A stretch of 60,044 nt of DNA from Planctomycetota bacterium (GCA_020849665.1 JADLFX010000099.1:1-60044); one strand, 5' to 3'. Shown: positions 17,370-25,705, counted from the first letter of the stretch. Numbers and translations are program-made. The notes: generated by a model not told the origin, from the letters alone.

Positions 17370-18260
17370 TCACAGCTTCAGGTTCTGGCGGTAGCGCGCG
17401 AGGCGCTGGGCCTCCGCGGCGGCGTCGCCGGCGTGCGCCAGGGGCGCGCCGAGCGAGTCCATGCGGTCCTTCGGCGCGGGGTGGGTGGCGAACATGCCGC
17501 CCTCGCCGCCGGCCTCCTGCATCCTGGCGAGCACGCGGCCGAGCGCCTGCGGGTCGTAGCCGGTGCCGGCCAGGAAGGTGCGGCCGAGCTGGTCGGCGGC
17601 CGCTTCGGCCTCGCGCGAGTAGCCGCTGGTGATCAGGGTCTTGACGATGTCCTTCACGGAGTCGTCGAACACGCCGGTCAGCTTCTGCAGGTCCTCGGGC
17701 TTCATGGTGGCCTGCGCCGCGCCTTCGCCGAGGTAGAGGAACGCCGAGGCGAGGTTGCTCTGCTGGATCGCCTGCAGACCGTGACGCAGGGTCACGTGCG
17801 CCACCTCGTGCGCCAGCACCGCTGCCAGCTCGTCCTCGCTGGTGGTCTTGGCCAGGAGGCCGCGGGTCACCAGGATCAGGCCGCCGGGGCAGGCGAACGC
17901 GTTCACCTCGTTGCTGTCGAGCACCGCGAAGCGGTAGTCGAGGAAGGTGTGGCGCACGCCGTCGTTGGTCAGCACCACCGCCTGCCCGACGCGGTCCACG
18001 TACGCCTGGACGGCGTCGTCCTTCAGCAGCGGGTAGGCCGGCATGGCGAGGATCTGGGCCGCGACCGAGCGGCCGATGTAGTGCTCCTCGCTCGGGTCGA
18101 GGTCCTGGAACGACTTGCGCAGGCGGTTGGCCCCGCGGATCAGTTTGCCCTCGGCCGTGTTCTCGTCGGTGGCCTGCTCGAGGGCGTTCATCACCTCGGC
18201 ACAGGCGACGACCGGCAGGGCCACCAGGACGCCGAGCAGGAGGATGTGGCGCGGCTTCAC
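17370..18260 (-). CDS. M48 family metallopeptidase, lipoprotein
   Basis: 296 residues. Lipoprotein signal (VLVALPVVAC, Cys20), then an M48 peptidase domain with zinc motif HEVAH at 151-155 and downstream glutamate in REAEAAADQLG; the AFACPGGLILVTRGLL and THPAPKDRM segments are also typical. This is the BepA/LoiP type of outer-membrane quality-control protease acting in the periplasm. GTG start at 18260 overlaps the stop of the SH3-protein gene by 4 nt (GTGA), so the two are co-translated. The SH3 partner may help localise it. Confidence 0.92.
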   Translation of the reverse strand: MKPRHILLLGVLVALPVVACAEVMNALEQATDENTAEGKLIRGANRLRKSFQDLDPSEEHYIGRSVAAQILAMPAYPLLKDDAVQAYVDRVGQAVVLTNDGVRHTFLDYRFAVLDSNEVNAFACPGGLILVTRGLLAKTTSEDELAAVLAHEVAHVTLRHGLQAIQQSNLASAFLYLGEGAAQATMKPEDLQKLTGVFDDSVKDIVKTLITSGYSREAEAAADQLGRTFLAGTGYDPQALGRVLARMQEAGGEGGMFATHPAPKDRMDSLGAPLAHAGDAAAEAQRLARYRQNLKL

Positions 18261-18751
18261 CTGGCGTCCTCCTTCCACAGGCCGCCCTGCTTCAGGAACG
18301 CCTGCACCTCGGCCTCGCTGGCGCGGCGGCGCTCCAGGCCGTCGACCAGACGGAACGCGTTCTCGAGATCCGGGTTGTCCTTGCGGTACTCGCGCTCGAC
18401 CTGCGGGTTGAAGCCCTTGCGCGCGGCCGCCGCCTCGGAGGCCGAGTAGCTCTCGCGCACGCCCTCGCCGGAGAGCCGCACCTCCTTGTTGGCCGACACG
18501 TCGGTGGCGTGCAGCCAGCCGGCGGTCTCCTTGTGCTTCACGCTCAGCCATGCGCCCTCCTTCGCCTGCAGCACCAGGCGGTCGCCCTCGCGCAGGTCCG
18601 CGACCGGCGGGGCGAAGAGGCGCTTGGCGGAGCGCAGCTTGGTCTCCTTGCGGGTGACCGTGAGTGTGTCGCCCTTGCTCTGCGGGATCGAGCCGGCCGC
18701 CAGGCAGAGCAGGAGCGGCAGGAAGAGGACGGATCGTCCGACCTTGGTCAT
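18257..18751 (-). CDS. Exported SH3-like domain protein
   Basis: 164 residues. Signal peptide SVLFLPLLLCLAAGSIPQS, then a bacterial SH3-like domain (LTVTRKETKLRS.., LREGDRLVLQAKEGAWLSV, GWLHATDVS) of the type that binds cell-wall or periplasmic ligands. The C-terminal half is helical and highly charged (VEREYRKDNPDLENAFRLV). Translationally coupled to the M48 peptidase. A TATCCT box (18759-18764) ends 7 nt before the ATG, suggesting a leaderless transcript. Confidence 0.8.
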   Translation of the reverse strand: MTKVGRSVLFLPLLLCLAAGSIPQSKGDTLTVTRKETKLRSAKRLFAPPVADLREGDRLVLQAKEGAWLSVKHKETAGWLHATDVSANKEVRLSGEGVRESYSASEAAAARKGFNPQVEREYRKDNPDLENAFRLVDGLERRRASEAEVQAFLKQGGLWKEDAR

Positions 18752-18758
18752 GACAGGG

Positions 18759-18764
18759 AGGATA
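18759..18764 (-). promoter_or_regulatory. Putative -10 box (TATCCT) of SH3/M48 operon
   Basis: On the minus strand TATCCT lies 7 nt before the ATG at 18751, with no Shine-Dalgarno in between. -35 unclear. Confidence 0.35.
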
Positions 18765-18803
18765 GCGGCGGAACCCGCGCGACCCACACAGCGGACGCGC
18801 CGC

Positions 18804-20894
18804 CTACTTGGCGTCGAGGCGGAACACACCGTCCCAGCGCGGCTCCGCGAGCCGCTCGACGTAGAGGCGGGCCAGCGCATCGCTCGGGTCCCGAGCGGCG
18901 AGCGCGGCGAAGGCCTGCCCGGCGCCCGCCGGGTCGCCGGCGCGCAGGCGGCGCAGGGCCGCGTCGTGCTCCGCGACCCGCGCCCGCTGCTCGGGGCTGG
19001 CCGCGGCGGCCAGGGCGATGGGCTCGAACACCCGGATCGGGGCGGCGCGTCCCTTCACCCCGACCAGCCCGACCTCGCGGCCCAGCACCTCGGCGCCCGC
19101 CGCCGCCCACGCGGTCTCGCTCACCAGGCAGGCGGTGCCGAACGCCTTGTTGGCACCCTCCAGGCGCGAGGCGAGGTTCACGGTGTCGCCGATCGCGGTG
19201 TAGTCGAAGCGCTGCGCCGAACCCATGTTGCCGACCACGGCCGGTCCGCTGTGGATGCCGATCCGGGTCTCGATCGAGGGCCTGCCGGCGGCCACCAGCT
19301 CGTCGCGGATGGTCTCGCTCACGGCGCGGGCGGCCAGCGCGGCGCGCACCGCGCGCGTGGCGTGGTCGGGCGAGGCCAGGGGCGCGCCGAACAGCGCCAT
19401 GATCGCGTCGCCGATGAACTTGTCGATCACGCCGCGCTCGGCCAGCAGCGGCGCGCACATGCGCGTGAAGTACTCGTTCAGGAAGCGCACCAGCGCCTCG
19501 GGCCCGACGTGCTCGGCGAGCCCGGTGAACCCGGCCAGGTCCGTGAAGAGCAGGGTGACCTCGCGGGTCTCGCCGCCCAGGGCGATGCGCTCGGGATCGC
19601 GCAGCACCTCGGTGAGCACCTCCGGCGCGAGGTACGAGGCGAAGGCGCGGCGCATCACGCGGCGCTGGCGGCCCTCGACGATCAGCCGGTAGAGGAACGC
19701 CGCGCCTGCGGCGAGCCCGCCCGCCAGCGCCGGCGCCGCCACCGGCACGGCCACGAGCTGCTGCCAGAACGCGAGGGCGGTCCCGAGCAGCGCGAGCACC
19801 AGGACGCCCAGGGCCGCCAGCGTCGCCGGCACGCCCGGGACCAGGAACACCGTGGCGGTCGCCAGCGTGGCCGCCGCCGCAGCCAGCGGGAGGTCCCATG
19901 CCGGCGCGCGCAGGGCATCGCCGCGCAACAGGTTGTCCAGGGCGGTCGCATGCAGCTCGACACCCGGGAAGAGCCGGCTCAGTGGCGTGGGGTGCACGTC
20001 CTCGTAGCCCTCGGCGTTGATGCCGATCAGCACGAACTTGCCGCGGAAGCGTTCGAGGTCGTAGAGCGGCGGCGCCCCGGCTTCGATCCGGTTGATCGAC
20101 TCGAGGATGTTGACGAACTTGACGTGCTCGAAGCGGAACTCGCCGCCGCGGAACGCGAGCAGGAGCCGGCCGGCGGAGTCCACCGGGACCTCGCCGGCGC
20201 CGAGGCGCAGGCTGCGGCGGTCCGGCCCGAACGCCGGCGCGGCCTCGTTCGTCGCGGCCATGGCCGCCGCCAGCGCCAGCGACGGGTAGGCCTTGCCGCG
20301 CCACGTCCGGAACAAGTCGTAGCGCCGGTACACCTTGTCGCGGTCGGCGCGGACGTTCACGAAGCCCAGATGCGCCGCCGCGGTCAGCTCCGGCAGCGGC
20401 AGCACCGCACCGCGTGCCGGGGCCAGGGGCGGGGCGTTGCCCGGAGCCAGGCCCCGCGCGGCCAGGAGCGCGGTCTCCTCGTCGGTGAACCCGCCGTCGC
20501 GGAACTCCACGAACTTCAGGGCCAGCACTTCCGCGCCGGGACCGGCCAGGACCGCGGCGAATGCCCGGTCATCGTCGGCCTCTCCCGGCTGGTCGAAGAG
20601 CACGTCGTAGACCACCGCGCGTGCGCCATGCGCCTCGAGCGCCGCCTGCACCTCGGCGTACACCGAGCGCGGCCACGGGAAGGGCACGCCGTTGCGGCGC
20701 AGGTAGTCCATCGAGTCCTGGTCGATCCAGGCGACCACGATGTCGGCGCCAGCGGCGCGGCGGCCGACGCCCGAGGCGTAGCGTGCGTCGAGGGTCAGCA
20801 GCTCGAGCCGCTCGACCACACCCGCCACGTGCAGCAGGAGCACCAACGCGAACGAACCCAGACCCAGGAGCAGGGCGGCACCCAGCCGGCGCAT
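18804..20894 (-). CDS. CHASE2-domain class III adenylate cyclase
   Basis: 696 residues. N-terminal membrane helix, extracytoplasmic CHASE2 sensor domain (~25-340, with IDQDSMDYLRRNGVPFPWPR and VLIGINAEGYEDVHPTPLS), a block of three helices (~345-420), then a catalytic cyclase domain. Metal-binding Asp residues are in LLFTDLAGFTG and KFIGDAIMALFG. The adenine-selecting Lys (DKFIGD) and Thr (DYTAIGDTVNLASR) fit ATP as substrate, so cAMP is the predicted product. The C-terminal ~100 residues form TPR-like helices. A good ribosome site (AAGGGGG) precedes the ATG. Family knowledge: CHASE2 senses unknown periplasmic signals. The nearby bCNG channel is a plausible cAMP target. Confidence 0.93.
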   Translation of the reverse strand: MRRLGAALLLGLGSFALVLLLHVAGVVERLELLTLDARYASGVGRRAAGADIVVAWIDQDSMDYLRRNGVPFPWPRSVYAEVQAALEAHGARAVVYDVLFDQPGEADDDRAFAAVLAGPGAEVLALKFVEFRDGGFTDEETALLAARGLAPGNAPPLAPARGAVLPLPELTAAAHLGFVNVRADRDKVYRRYDLFRTWRGKAYPSLALAAAMAATNEAAPAFGPDRRSLRLGAGEVPVDSAGRLLLAFRGGEFRFEHVKFVNILESINRIEAGAPPLYDLERFRGKFVLIGINAEGYEDVHPTPLSRLFPGVELHATALDNLLRGDALRAPAWDLPLAAAAATLATATVFLVPGVPATLAALGVLVLALLGTALAFWQQLVAVPVAAPALAGGLAAGAAFLYRLIVEGRQRRVMRRAFASYLAPEVLTEVLRDPERIALGGETREVTLLFTDLAGFTGLAEHVGPEALVRFLNEYFTRMCAPLLAERGVIDKFIGDAIMALFGAPLASPDHATRAVRAALAARAVSETIRDELVAAGRPSIETRIGIHSGPAVVGNMGSAQRFDYTAIGDTVNLASRLEGANKAFGTACLVSETAWAAAGAEVLGREVGLVGVKGRAAPIRVFEPIALAAAASPEQRARVAEHDAALRRLRAGDPAGAGQAFAALAARDPSDALARLYVERLAEPRWDGVFRLDAK

Positions 20895-20982
20895 CGCCCC
20901 CTTGTAGCGGCTGGGCGAACCGGCTTGGACGGCGAGTGGCGGGAATCGGGGAGCGGCGCGATCCGCGCCGGCGACGGTGCCG

Positions 20983-21318
20983 TCACCCCTCGCGGCTGAG
21001 GCGATCGCCGGGCTGGTCGTCGCCGGCGCCGTAGCCGCGCACGGCCTTGATGCCCTTGCGCACGGCGCGCAGCGTGGCGCCGGTGGCGTCGTGCTCGCGC
21101 CGGGCGACGGCGGCGAGTCGTCCGTGGGCGTCCTTGGTCAGGGCGAGCAGGCGCGGGTCGTGGGCGGCGCCAGCGCGTCCCAGCTCGGCGACGAGCGCCT
21201 CGGCTTCCGCCACCAGGCCGCCGACCCGCTCGAGCTCCTCGCGCAGCAGCGCCTCGAGCGCATCGTCGTAGAGCCCGCGCAGGCGTGCCAGCGTCTCGTC
21301 AGTGCGGGACGATGGCAT
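20983..21318 (-). CDS. Small helical protein in fliT position, putative flagellar chaperone
   Basis: 111 residues, almost entirely predicted helix with heptad-like Leu/Ala/Glu patterning (LRGLYDDALEALLREELERVGGLVAEAEAL). Starts 20 nt inside the 3' end of fliS, so it is co-translated with it. The order fliD-fliS-this gene matches fliD-fliS-fliT of enterics, and FliT-type export chaperones are short helical proteins. Sequence alone does not prove homology; a general FlgN/FliT-like chaperone role is the best guess. The C-terminal 25 residues are basic and probably disordered. Confidence 0.65.
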   Translation of the reverse strand: MPSSRTDETLARLRGLYDDALEALLREELERVGGLVAEAEALVAELGRAGAAHDPRLLALTKDAHGRLAAVARREHDATGATLRAVRKGIKAVRGYGAGDDQPGDRLSREG

Positions 21319-21679
21319 CCCACGCCTCCTTGAGGGTGCGCAGCACCCGCAGCGCGTGGTCGACCGGCTCGGTGCGCCGCTCCAGGTTGGCGGCCAGGAT
21401 CTGGTCGGTGCAGAACCCGTAGAGCGAGTCGAGGTTGCCGGCGATCTCGCCGCCGGCCGAACGGTCGAGCACGCTGCGCAGCTCGCCCACGATGGCCATG
21501 GCCTTGCCCAGCGACTCGCCGGCCGGCGCCGCCTTCTGGGTCTTCTGGTCGGCGAGCAGCAGCTTGCTGCGCTCGAGGTGGCGGATCGCGCCGTCGTAGA
21601 GCAGCACGACCAGCTTCTCCGGGGATGCGGTGAGGATCGCGTTCTGCTTGTAGGCAGCCGCGGCAGTGGCGTAGCTCAT
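21299..21679 (-). CDS. fliS: Flagellin export chaperone FliS
   Basis: 126 residues, normal FliS length. The opening YKQNAILTASPEKLVVLLYDGAIRHLE is the family signature. FliS is a four-helix protein that binds the C-terminal D0 region of flagellin in the cytoplasm, preventing premature polymerisation and delivering it to the type III export gate. A ribosome site (AAAGGA) lies directly before the ATG. Located 55 nt downstream of fliD, in the usual fliD-fliS order. Confidence 0.95.
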   Translation of the reverse strand: MSYATAAAAYKQNAILTASPEKLVVLLYDGAIRHLERSKLLLADQKTQKAAPAGESLGKAMAIVGELRSVLDRSAGGEIAGNLDSLYGFCTDQILAANLERRTEPVDHALRVLRTLKEAWDAIVPH

Positions 21680-21734
21680 GTCCTTTGCCTGCGAACGGAT
21701 GGGTGGGGAATCGGCGGGTCGGCGCGGCGGCGCG

Positions 21735-23102
21735 TCAGCGGTTCAGCGCGCTCAGGCCGCCGCCCTGCGCGTTCAAGCGGGAGACCAGGTTCTCCATCGC
21801 CGCGAACTTGTTGGTCAGGTACTTCTCGTAGCTCTCGAGCCGGCGCTCGCCCTGGGCGATCTGCCGGTCCGCGGACTGGATCAGACGGTCGTAGCCGTCG
21901 CGGCGCGCCTTGATCACGCCGTCGACCGCGTCGGTGAGCGTCTTGATGGTGGATGCGATGCGCACCGAGATGCCGCTGGTGGTGTCGGTGAAGAGTGCGC
22001 GCACCGCCCGCTCCGACTTGCCCACCGCCTCCTCGAACTTGGCCTGCTCGAAGGTCAGCTTGCCGTCCCGGTCCGACTTGACCCCGACCTGGGCCAGCAT
22101 GGCGAACGCCTGGTCGCCGGTGTCGAAGGTGCTGCCGGCGATGCCGCGGAGCTGCGAGCGGATCGTGGCCAGGGTGGAGTCTCCGAACAGCGCGCTCTTG
22201 GGCTTGTTGTCCTCGCCGAGGACGTTCTGTTCCTTGGCGAAGTCGACCACCGCGTTGTAGGCGTCCACGAACTCCTTGACCTTGGTGGCCACCGCGCTGG
22301 TGTCGGTGGACACGGTGAGCTTCGTGGTCTGGCCGGCGGTGTTCTTGCCCTTCAGGTTCAGCGTCACGCCGGCGATGGCGTCGCCGATCGAGTTCGAGGC
22401 CCGGTACACGCTGATGCCGTTCACCTTGATGTGTGCGTCGCTGGCGGTCGTGGTCTTGTTGGCGTTCAGCTCGGTCAGCAGGCCGTCCAGGCCGGGGCTG
22501 ACGGTGTCGGGCAGGAAGGTGAACGCGCTCTTGGCCCCGGTGTCCTTGGAGTTCACCACCAGCTGGTAGCGGTTGGTGCCCGCGCCGGTGTCGAGGACCT
22601 GCGCGGTCACCTTGCCCTGGCCCTGCGAGTTGATGGCCCGCGCGATGCCCTCGAGGGTCTGGTCGGCCGAGCCGATGGTGATCGTGAGCGGCGCGCCCTC
22701 GGCGAACTGGATCGCGAAGGTGCCGGTGCCGTAGGTCGTGGCGTCCTTGTCGGACTTGCCCAGCGTGGTGGAAACCTGGCCCTTGGCGAGATCGACGACC
22801 TCGATGTCGTAGCTGCCGGCGCTGGCCGCGGTGCTCGCGGTGGCGGACAGGAACTCCTCCTTGTCGAGGGCGGTCTTGTACTCGAGGAAGCTCGACGCGG
22901 TCTTGAGCGCGTTGGCCTTGGTCTCCAGCTCGCGCAGCTTGGTCTCCAGCGTGCCGAACAGGTTGCGCTCGCCCTGCAGGCTCTTCTTCTTCTGCTCGAG
23001 GGCGGTGATCGGACGCCGTTCGACGGCCATCAGCGCCTGGATGATGGCCTTGGTGTCGAGGCCGGTGGCCAGCCCCGAGAAGTTGATCCCGCTGCTCGAC
23101 AT
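21735..23102 (-). CDS. fliD: Flagellar filament cap protein FliD
   Basis: 455 residues. N-terminal FliD domain begins SSGINFSGLATGLDTKAIIQALM followed by a coiled segment (ALEQKKKSLQGERNLFGTLETKL). The C-terminal FliD domain holds DAYNAVVDFAKEQN, QLRGIAGSTFDTGDQAF and the terminal coil FAAMENLVSRLNAQ. The middle region (~100-240) is the variable D2-D3 part. The cap sits at the filament tip and folds flagellin subunits. Ribosome site GGGAGG is seen 8 nt before the ATG. A sigma-28-like -10 box is upstream (23133-23140). Confidence 0.95.
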   Translation of the reverse strand: MSSSGINFSGLATGLDTKAIIQALMAVERRPITALEQKKKSLQGERNLFGTLETKLRELETKANALKTASSFLEYKTALDKEEFLSATASTAASAGSYDIEVVDLAKGQVSTTLGKSDKDATTYGTGTFAIQFAEGAPLTITIGSADQTLEGIARAINSQGQGKVTAQVLDTGAGTNRYQLVVNSKDTGAKSAFTFLPDTVSPGLDGLLTELNANKTTTASDAHIKVNGISVYRASNSIGDAIAGVTLNLKGKNTAGQTTKLTVSTDTSAVATKVKEFVDAYNAVVDFAKEQNVLGEDNKPKSALFGDSTLATIRSQLRGIAGSTFDTGDQAFAMLAQVGVKSDRDGKLTFEQAKFEEAVGKSERAVRALFTDTTSGISVRIASTIKTLTDAVDGVIKARRDGYDRLIQSADRQIAQGERRLESYEKYLTNKFAAMENLVSRLNAQGGGLSALNR

Positions 23103-23132
23103 GGGTGTGCGCCTCCCGAAGACGCAGGGTTC

Positions 23133-23161
23133 TCATCGGCTCGACGCGCGCGGTCGCTTGA
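23133..23161 (-). promoter_or_regulatory. Putative sigma-28-type promoter of fliD
   Basis: Minus strand: TCAAGC (TCAA at 23161-23158) and GCCGATGA (23140-23133), the latter 7/8 to the FliA -10 consensus GCCGATAA. The spacer counted after TCAA is 17 nt, against 15 nt in the flagellin promoters. Lies just after the flaG stop codon. Confidence 0.45.
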
Positions 23162-23177
23162 CCGGGCGCGGCGGGCC

Positions 23178-23600
23178 TCACATCTCCTCGTCCAGCAGGA
23201 AGCCGGCGAGGTCCTTCAGCTCCTGGAGGACCGGCAGGGCGTCCTGGGTCGGGATCCGCCGCAGGATCCGCCCGCTCTCCTTGTGGACCACCAGGAAGAG
23301 CGGTTCCTCGGTCTCGGTGTCGATCTCGATCCGGAGCAGCGTGTCGAGGATGCCGACACTCTGGGCCAGGGCCTGCGCCGCACGCCGCACCTTCTCTTCC
23401 CTGCGGCGCTGGTCCTGGCTCTCGTCGCGGCGCAGGTTCTCGCCGCGTGCCCCTGCCTGCGGTCCCCCGGCGAGCGGGAGCTGCACGCTCGGGTCCCGCG
23501 GCAGCGCCCCCGTGCCGTCACGGCCCGGCAGCGTGCCGGGACGCGCGGGCTCGCGCAGGGCGCGCGCCTCGTCGGCCGGCTGGTTGCGGATCGGGTCCAT
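23178..23600 (-). CDS. flaG: FlaG family flagellar protein
   Basis: 140 residues. The last ~65 match FlaG: helix AAQALAQSVGILDTLLRIEID, then LFLVVHKESGRILRRIPTQ and a final acidic helix. The N-terminal half is Pro/Arg-rich and probably disordered. FlaG proteins affect filament length or sheath and are usually found between flagellin and fliD genes, as here. A hairpin (23615-23637) separates it from the upstream flagellin gene, so its expression may depend on partial read-through; no separate promoter was recognised. Confidence 0.85.
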   Translation of the reverse strand: MDPIRNQPADEARALREPARPGTLPGRDGTGALPRDPSVQLPLAGGPQAGARGENLRRDESQDQRRREEKVRRAAQALAQSVGILDTLLRIEIDTETEEPLFLVVHKESGRILRRIPTQDALPVLQELKDLAGFLLDEEM

Positions 23601-23614
23601 GGGTGCCTCCTGGG

Positions 23615-23637
23615 CCGCGGGCCGTCACGGCCCGCGG
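23615..23637 (-). terminator. Perfect hairpin between flagellin 1 and flaG
   Basis: 10-bp perfect stem (23615-23624 with 23628-23637, arm CCGCGGGCCG) and 3-nt loop, 7 nt after the flagellin stop and 14 nt before the flaG ATG. Could be a terminator limiting read-through into flaG-fliD, or an mRNA-stabilising 3' structure for the abundant flagellin transcript. Confidence 0.5.
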
Positions 23638-23643
23638 GACGCG

Positions 23644-24474
23644 TCACTGGCGCAGCAGGGACAGCGCCGCCTGCGGGCCGGCGTTGGCCTGGGCCAGGAT
23701 CGAGATGCTGGCCTGCTGCAGGATCGAGTTGCGGGTGAGCTGCGCGGTCTCGTAGGCGACGTCGACGTCGCGGATGCGGCTCTCGGCGGCGGACAGGTTC
23801 TCGACCTGCACCGCGAGGTTGTTGATGGTCGAGCCGAGGCGGTTTTGCACTCCGCCCAGGCGGCCGCGCAGGCCGGAGATCGTGTTGACCGCCGCGTCGA
23901 TCGCGGAGATCGCCGTCGACGTGTCGCCGCCCGAGCCGATGTCGAGCGAGCCGAGCGTGAGCGTGGTGCTCAGGGCGGGGCTCAGGGTCACCGAGAGCGT
24001 GTCGATGCCGCTGGTGGTGCCGAAGCCGACCTGGAACGACACGGTGCTCTGCGAGCCGTCGAGCAGCTTGATGCCGTTGAACTCGGTGGAGCGGCCGATG
24101 CGGTTGATCTCGCTGACCAGGCTCTGGAACTCCTCGTCGAGGGTCTCGCGGTCCTGGTTGGAGACCGAGCCGTTGGCGGACTGGATCGCCAGCTCGCGCA
24201 GGCGCACCAGGATCGAGTTGACCTCGGTCAACGCGCCCTCGGCGGTCTGGACCAGGGAGATGCCGTCGTTGGCGTTGCGCTTGGCCTGGTCGAGCGAGCG
24301 GATCTGGCTGCGCAGGCGCTCCGAGATGGCGAGGCCGGCGGCGTCGTCGGCGGCGGTGGAGATGCGCAGGCCCGTCGCCAGGCGGCGGAAGTTGCCCGCG
24401 AGGCGCTCGTTGACCTGGGTGAGGTTCCGCTGCGCGTTGATGGACGTGATGTTGGTGTTGACTCGGAATCCCAT
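23644..24474 (-). CDS. fliC: Flagellin, copy 1
   Basis: 276 residues. Conserved N-terminal D0/D1 (FRVNTNITSINAQRNLTQV, GLAISERLRSQIRSLDQAKRNANDGISLVQTAEGAL) and C-terminal D1/D0 (ENLSAAESRIRDVDVAYETAQLTRNSILQQ, ending QAALSLLRQ). Only ~90 residues separate the two halves, so the surface-exposed D2/D3 region is minimal. The segment NQDRETLDEEFQSLV is typical of D1. Copy 1 has an extra Gln at the end and Gly-Pro (NAGPQAA) where copies 2 and 3 have NAQPQSA. Ribosome site GGGGAG precedes the ATG. Main filament subunit. Called fliC generically, as three copies exist. Confidence 0.95.
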   Translation of the reverse strand: MGFRVNTNITSINAQRNLTQVNERLAGNFRRLATGLRISTAADDAAGLAISERLRSQIRSLDQAKRNANDGISLVQTAEGALTEVNSILVRLRELAIQSANGSVSNQDRETLDEEFQSLVSEINRIGRSTEFNGIKLLDGSQSTVSFQVGFGTTSGIDTLSVTLSPALSTTLTLGSLDIGSGGDTSTAISAIDAAVNTISGLRGRLGGVQNRLGSTINNLAVQVENLSAAESRIRDVDVAYETAQLTRNSILQQASISILAQANAGPQAALSLLRQ

Positions 24475-24531
24475 CGTGTCTGCTCCCCGTCTCCCGGTGG
24501 TTCGTCGCGCACCTGGCGCGGCCTGTGGGAA

Positions 24532-24558
24532 TGGTCGGCACCGGCCCGGACCGCTTGA
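24532..24558 (-). promoter_or_regulatory. Sigma-28-like promoter of flagellin 1
   Basis: Minus strand: TCAA (24558-24555) - 15 nt - GCCGACCA (24539-24532). The -10 box matches FliA consensus GCCGATAA at 6 of 8. It lies 58 nt before the ATG. The same layout precedes both other flagellins. Confidence 0.6.
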
Positions 24559-24773
24559 GGGGATTCCCGACAGTTGCGGTCCCGGCGCGGGACGGGACGC
24601 AGCCAGCGGCCGGCGGGGGGCCGGCCCGGGACCGCGATGGCAAGGGGCGCGCGGTCCGAGCGGGCCTGGAAACGGCGCGAGGTCGGCGCACCCTTCCGGG
24701 CACACCGACCTCGCATCGGCCGCGGCACGGCGCCGCGAGGGCCGTCTCGGGACGGCAACCCACGCGGTCCGTG

Positions 24774-24800
24774 GCGGCGGCCCATGGGACGGGCCACCGC
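24774..24800 (-). terminator. Hairpin after flagellin 2
   Basis: 10-bp stem with one G:T pair (24774-24783 with 24791-24800, right arm GGGCCACCGC) and 7-nt loop, 13 nt past the flagellin 2 stop. No T-run. Confidence 0.45.
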
Positions 24801-24813
24801 GAGCGGATCCGGC

Positions 24814-25641
24814 TCAGCGCAGGAGCGAGAGGGCGCTCTGCGGCTGGGCGTTGGCCTGGGCCAGGATCGAGATGCTGGCCTGCTGCAGGATCGAGTTGCG
24901 GGTGAGCTGCGCGGTCTCGTAGGCGACGTCGACGTCGCGGATCCGGCTCTCGGCGGCGGACAGGTTCTCGACCTGGACGGCCAGGTTGTTGATGGTCGAG
25001 CCGAGGCGGTTCTGCAGGGCGCCGAGGCTGCCGCGCAGGCTCGACACCGTGTTGATCGCGGAGTCGATGTTGCTGATCGCGGTGGTGGTGCTGCCGCCGG
25101 AGCCGATGTCGAGCGAGTTGAGCGACAGGGTGGTGCTCAGCGCCGGGCTGAGGGTGACCGCCAGGGTGTCGATGCCGCTGGTGATGCCGAAGCCGACCTG
25201 GAACGACACGGTGCTCTGCGAGCCGTCGAGCAGGCGTACGCCGTTGAACTCGGTGGACCGGCCGATGCGGTTGACCTCGTTGATCAGGCTCTGGAACTCC
25301 TCGTCGAGGGTCTCGCGATCCTGGTTGGACACCGTGCCGTTGCTGGCCTGGACCGCGAGCTCGCGCAGGCGGATCAGGATCGAGTTGACCTCGTTGAGGG
25401 CGCCTTCGGCGGTCTGCACGAGGGAGATGCCGTCGTTGGCGTTGCGCTTGGCCTGGTCGAGCGAGCGGACCTGGCTGCGCAGGCGTTCGGAGATCGCCAG
25501 GCCGGCGGCGTCGTCGGCGGCGCTCGACACGCGCAGGCCGGTGGCCAGGCGGCGGAAGTTGATCGCGAGGCGATCGTTGACCTGCGCAGTGTTCCGCTGC
25601 GCGTTGATCGACATGACGTTGGTGTTGATGCGAAGACCCAT
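24814..25641 (-). CDS. fliC: Flagellin, copy 2
   Basis: 275 residues, ending QPQSALSLLR. N-terminal D0/D1 MGLRINTNVMSINAQRNTAQ and C-terminal D1/D0 as in copy 1. Differs from copies 1 and 3 mainly at the N-terminus (VMSINAQRNTAQVNDRLAI) and in the central segment (FGITSGIDTLAVTLS). The start at 25641 is fixed by the flagellin N-terminus. Own sigma-28-like promoter and a downstream hairpin make it an independent transcription unit. Confidence 0.95.
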   Translation of the reverse strand: MGLRINTNVMSINAQRNTAQVNDRLAINFRRLATGLRVSSAADDAAGLAISERLRSQVRSLDQAKRNANDGISLVQTAEGALNEVNSILIRLRELAVQASNGTVSNQDRETLDEEFQSLINEVNRIGRSTEFNGVRLLDGSQSTVSFQVGFGITSGIDTLAVTLSPALSTTLSLNSLDIGSGGSTTTAISNIDSAINTVSSLRGSLGALQNRLGSTINNLAVQVENLSAAESRIRDVDVAYETAQLTRNSILQQASISILAQANAQPQSALSLLR

Positions 25642-25705
25642 TGGGTGACTCTCTGTTGTGCGTCTCTTGGTTGCCCGTGGCGCCAGGATCGGCGCCTTGC
25701 AGGGA

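Larger units (their letters stand above)
24475..24813. other. Intergenic region, flagellin 1 to flagellin 2
   Basis: 339 nt without a gene. Holds the flagellin 1 promoter (24532-24558) and, at the other end, a hairpin after flagellin 2 (24774-24800). The remaining ~215 nt show no recognisable element. Confidence 0.6.

Noticed and set aside
18486..20999. 837-codon plus-strand frame opposite the cyclase
   Set aside because: Antisense to a cyclase with all catalytic residues; composition is typical of a shadow.
23615..23637. Possible attachment site or inverted terminal repeat
   Set aside because: It is a simple hairpin directly after a stop codon with no transposase or integrase nearby.
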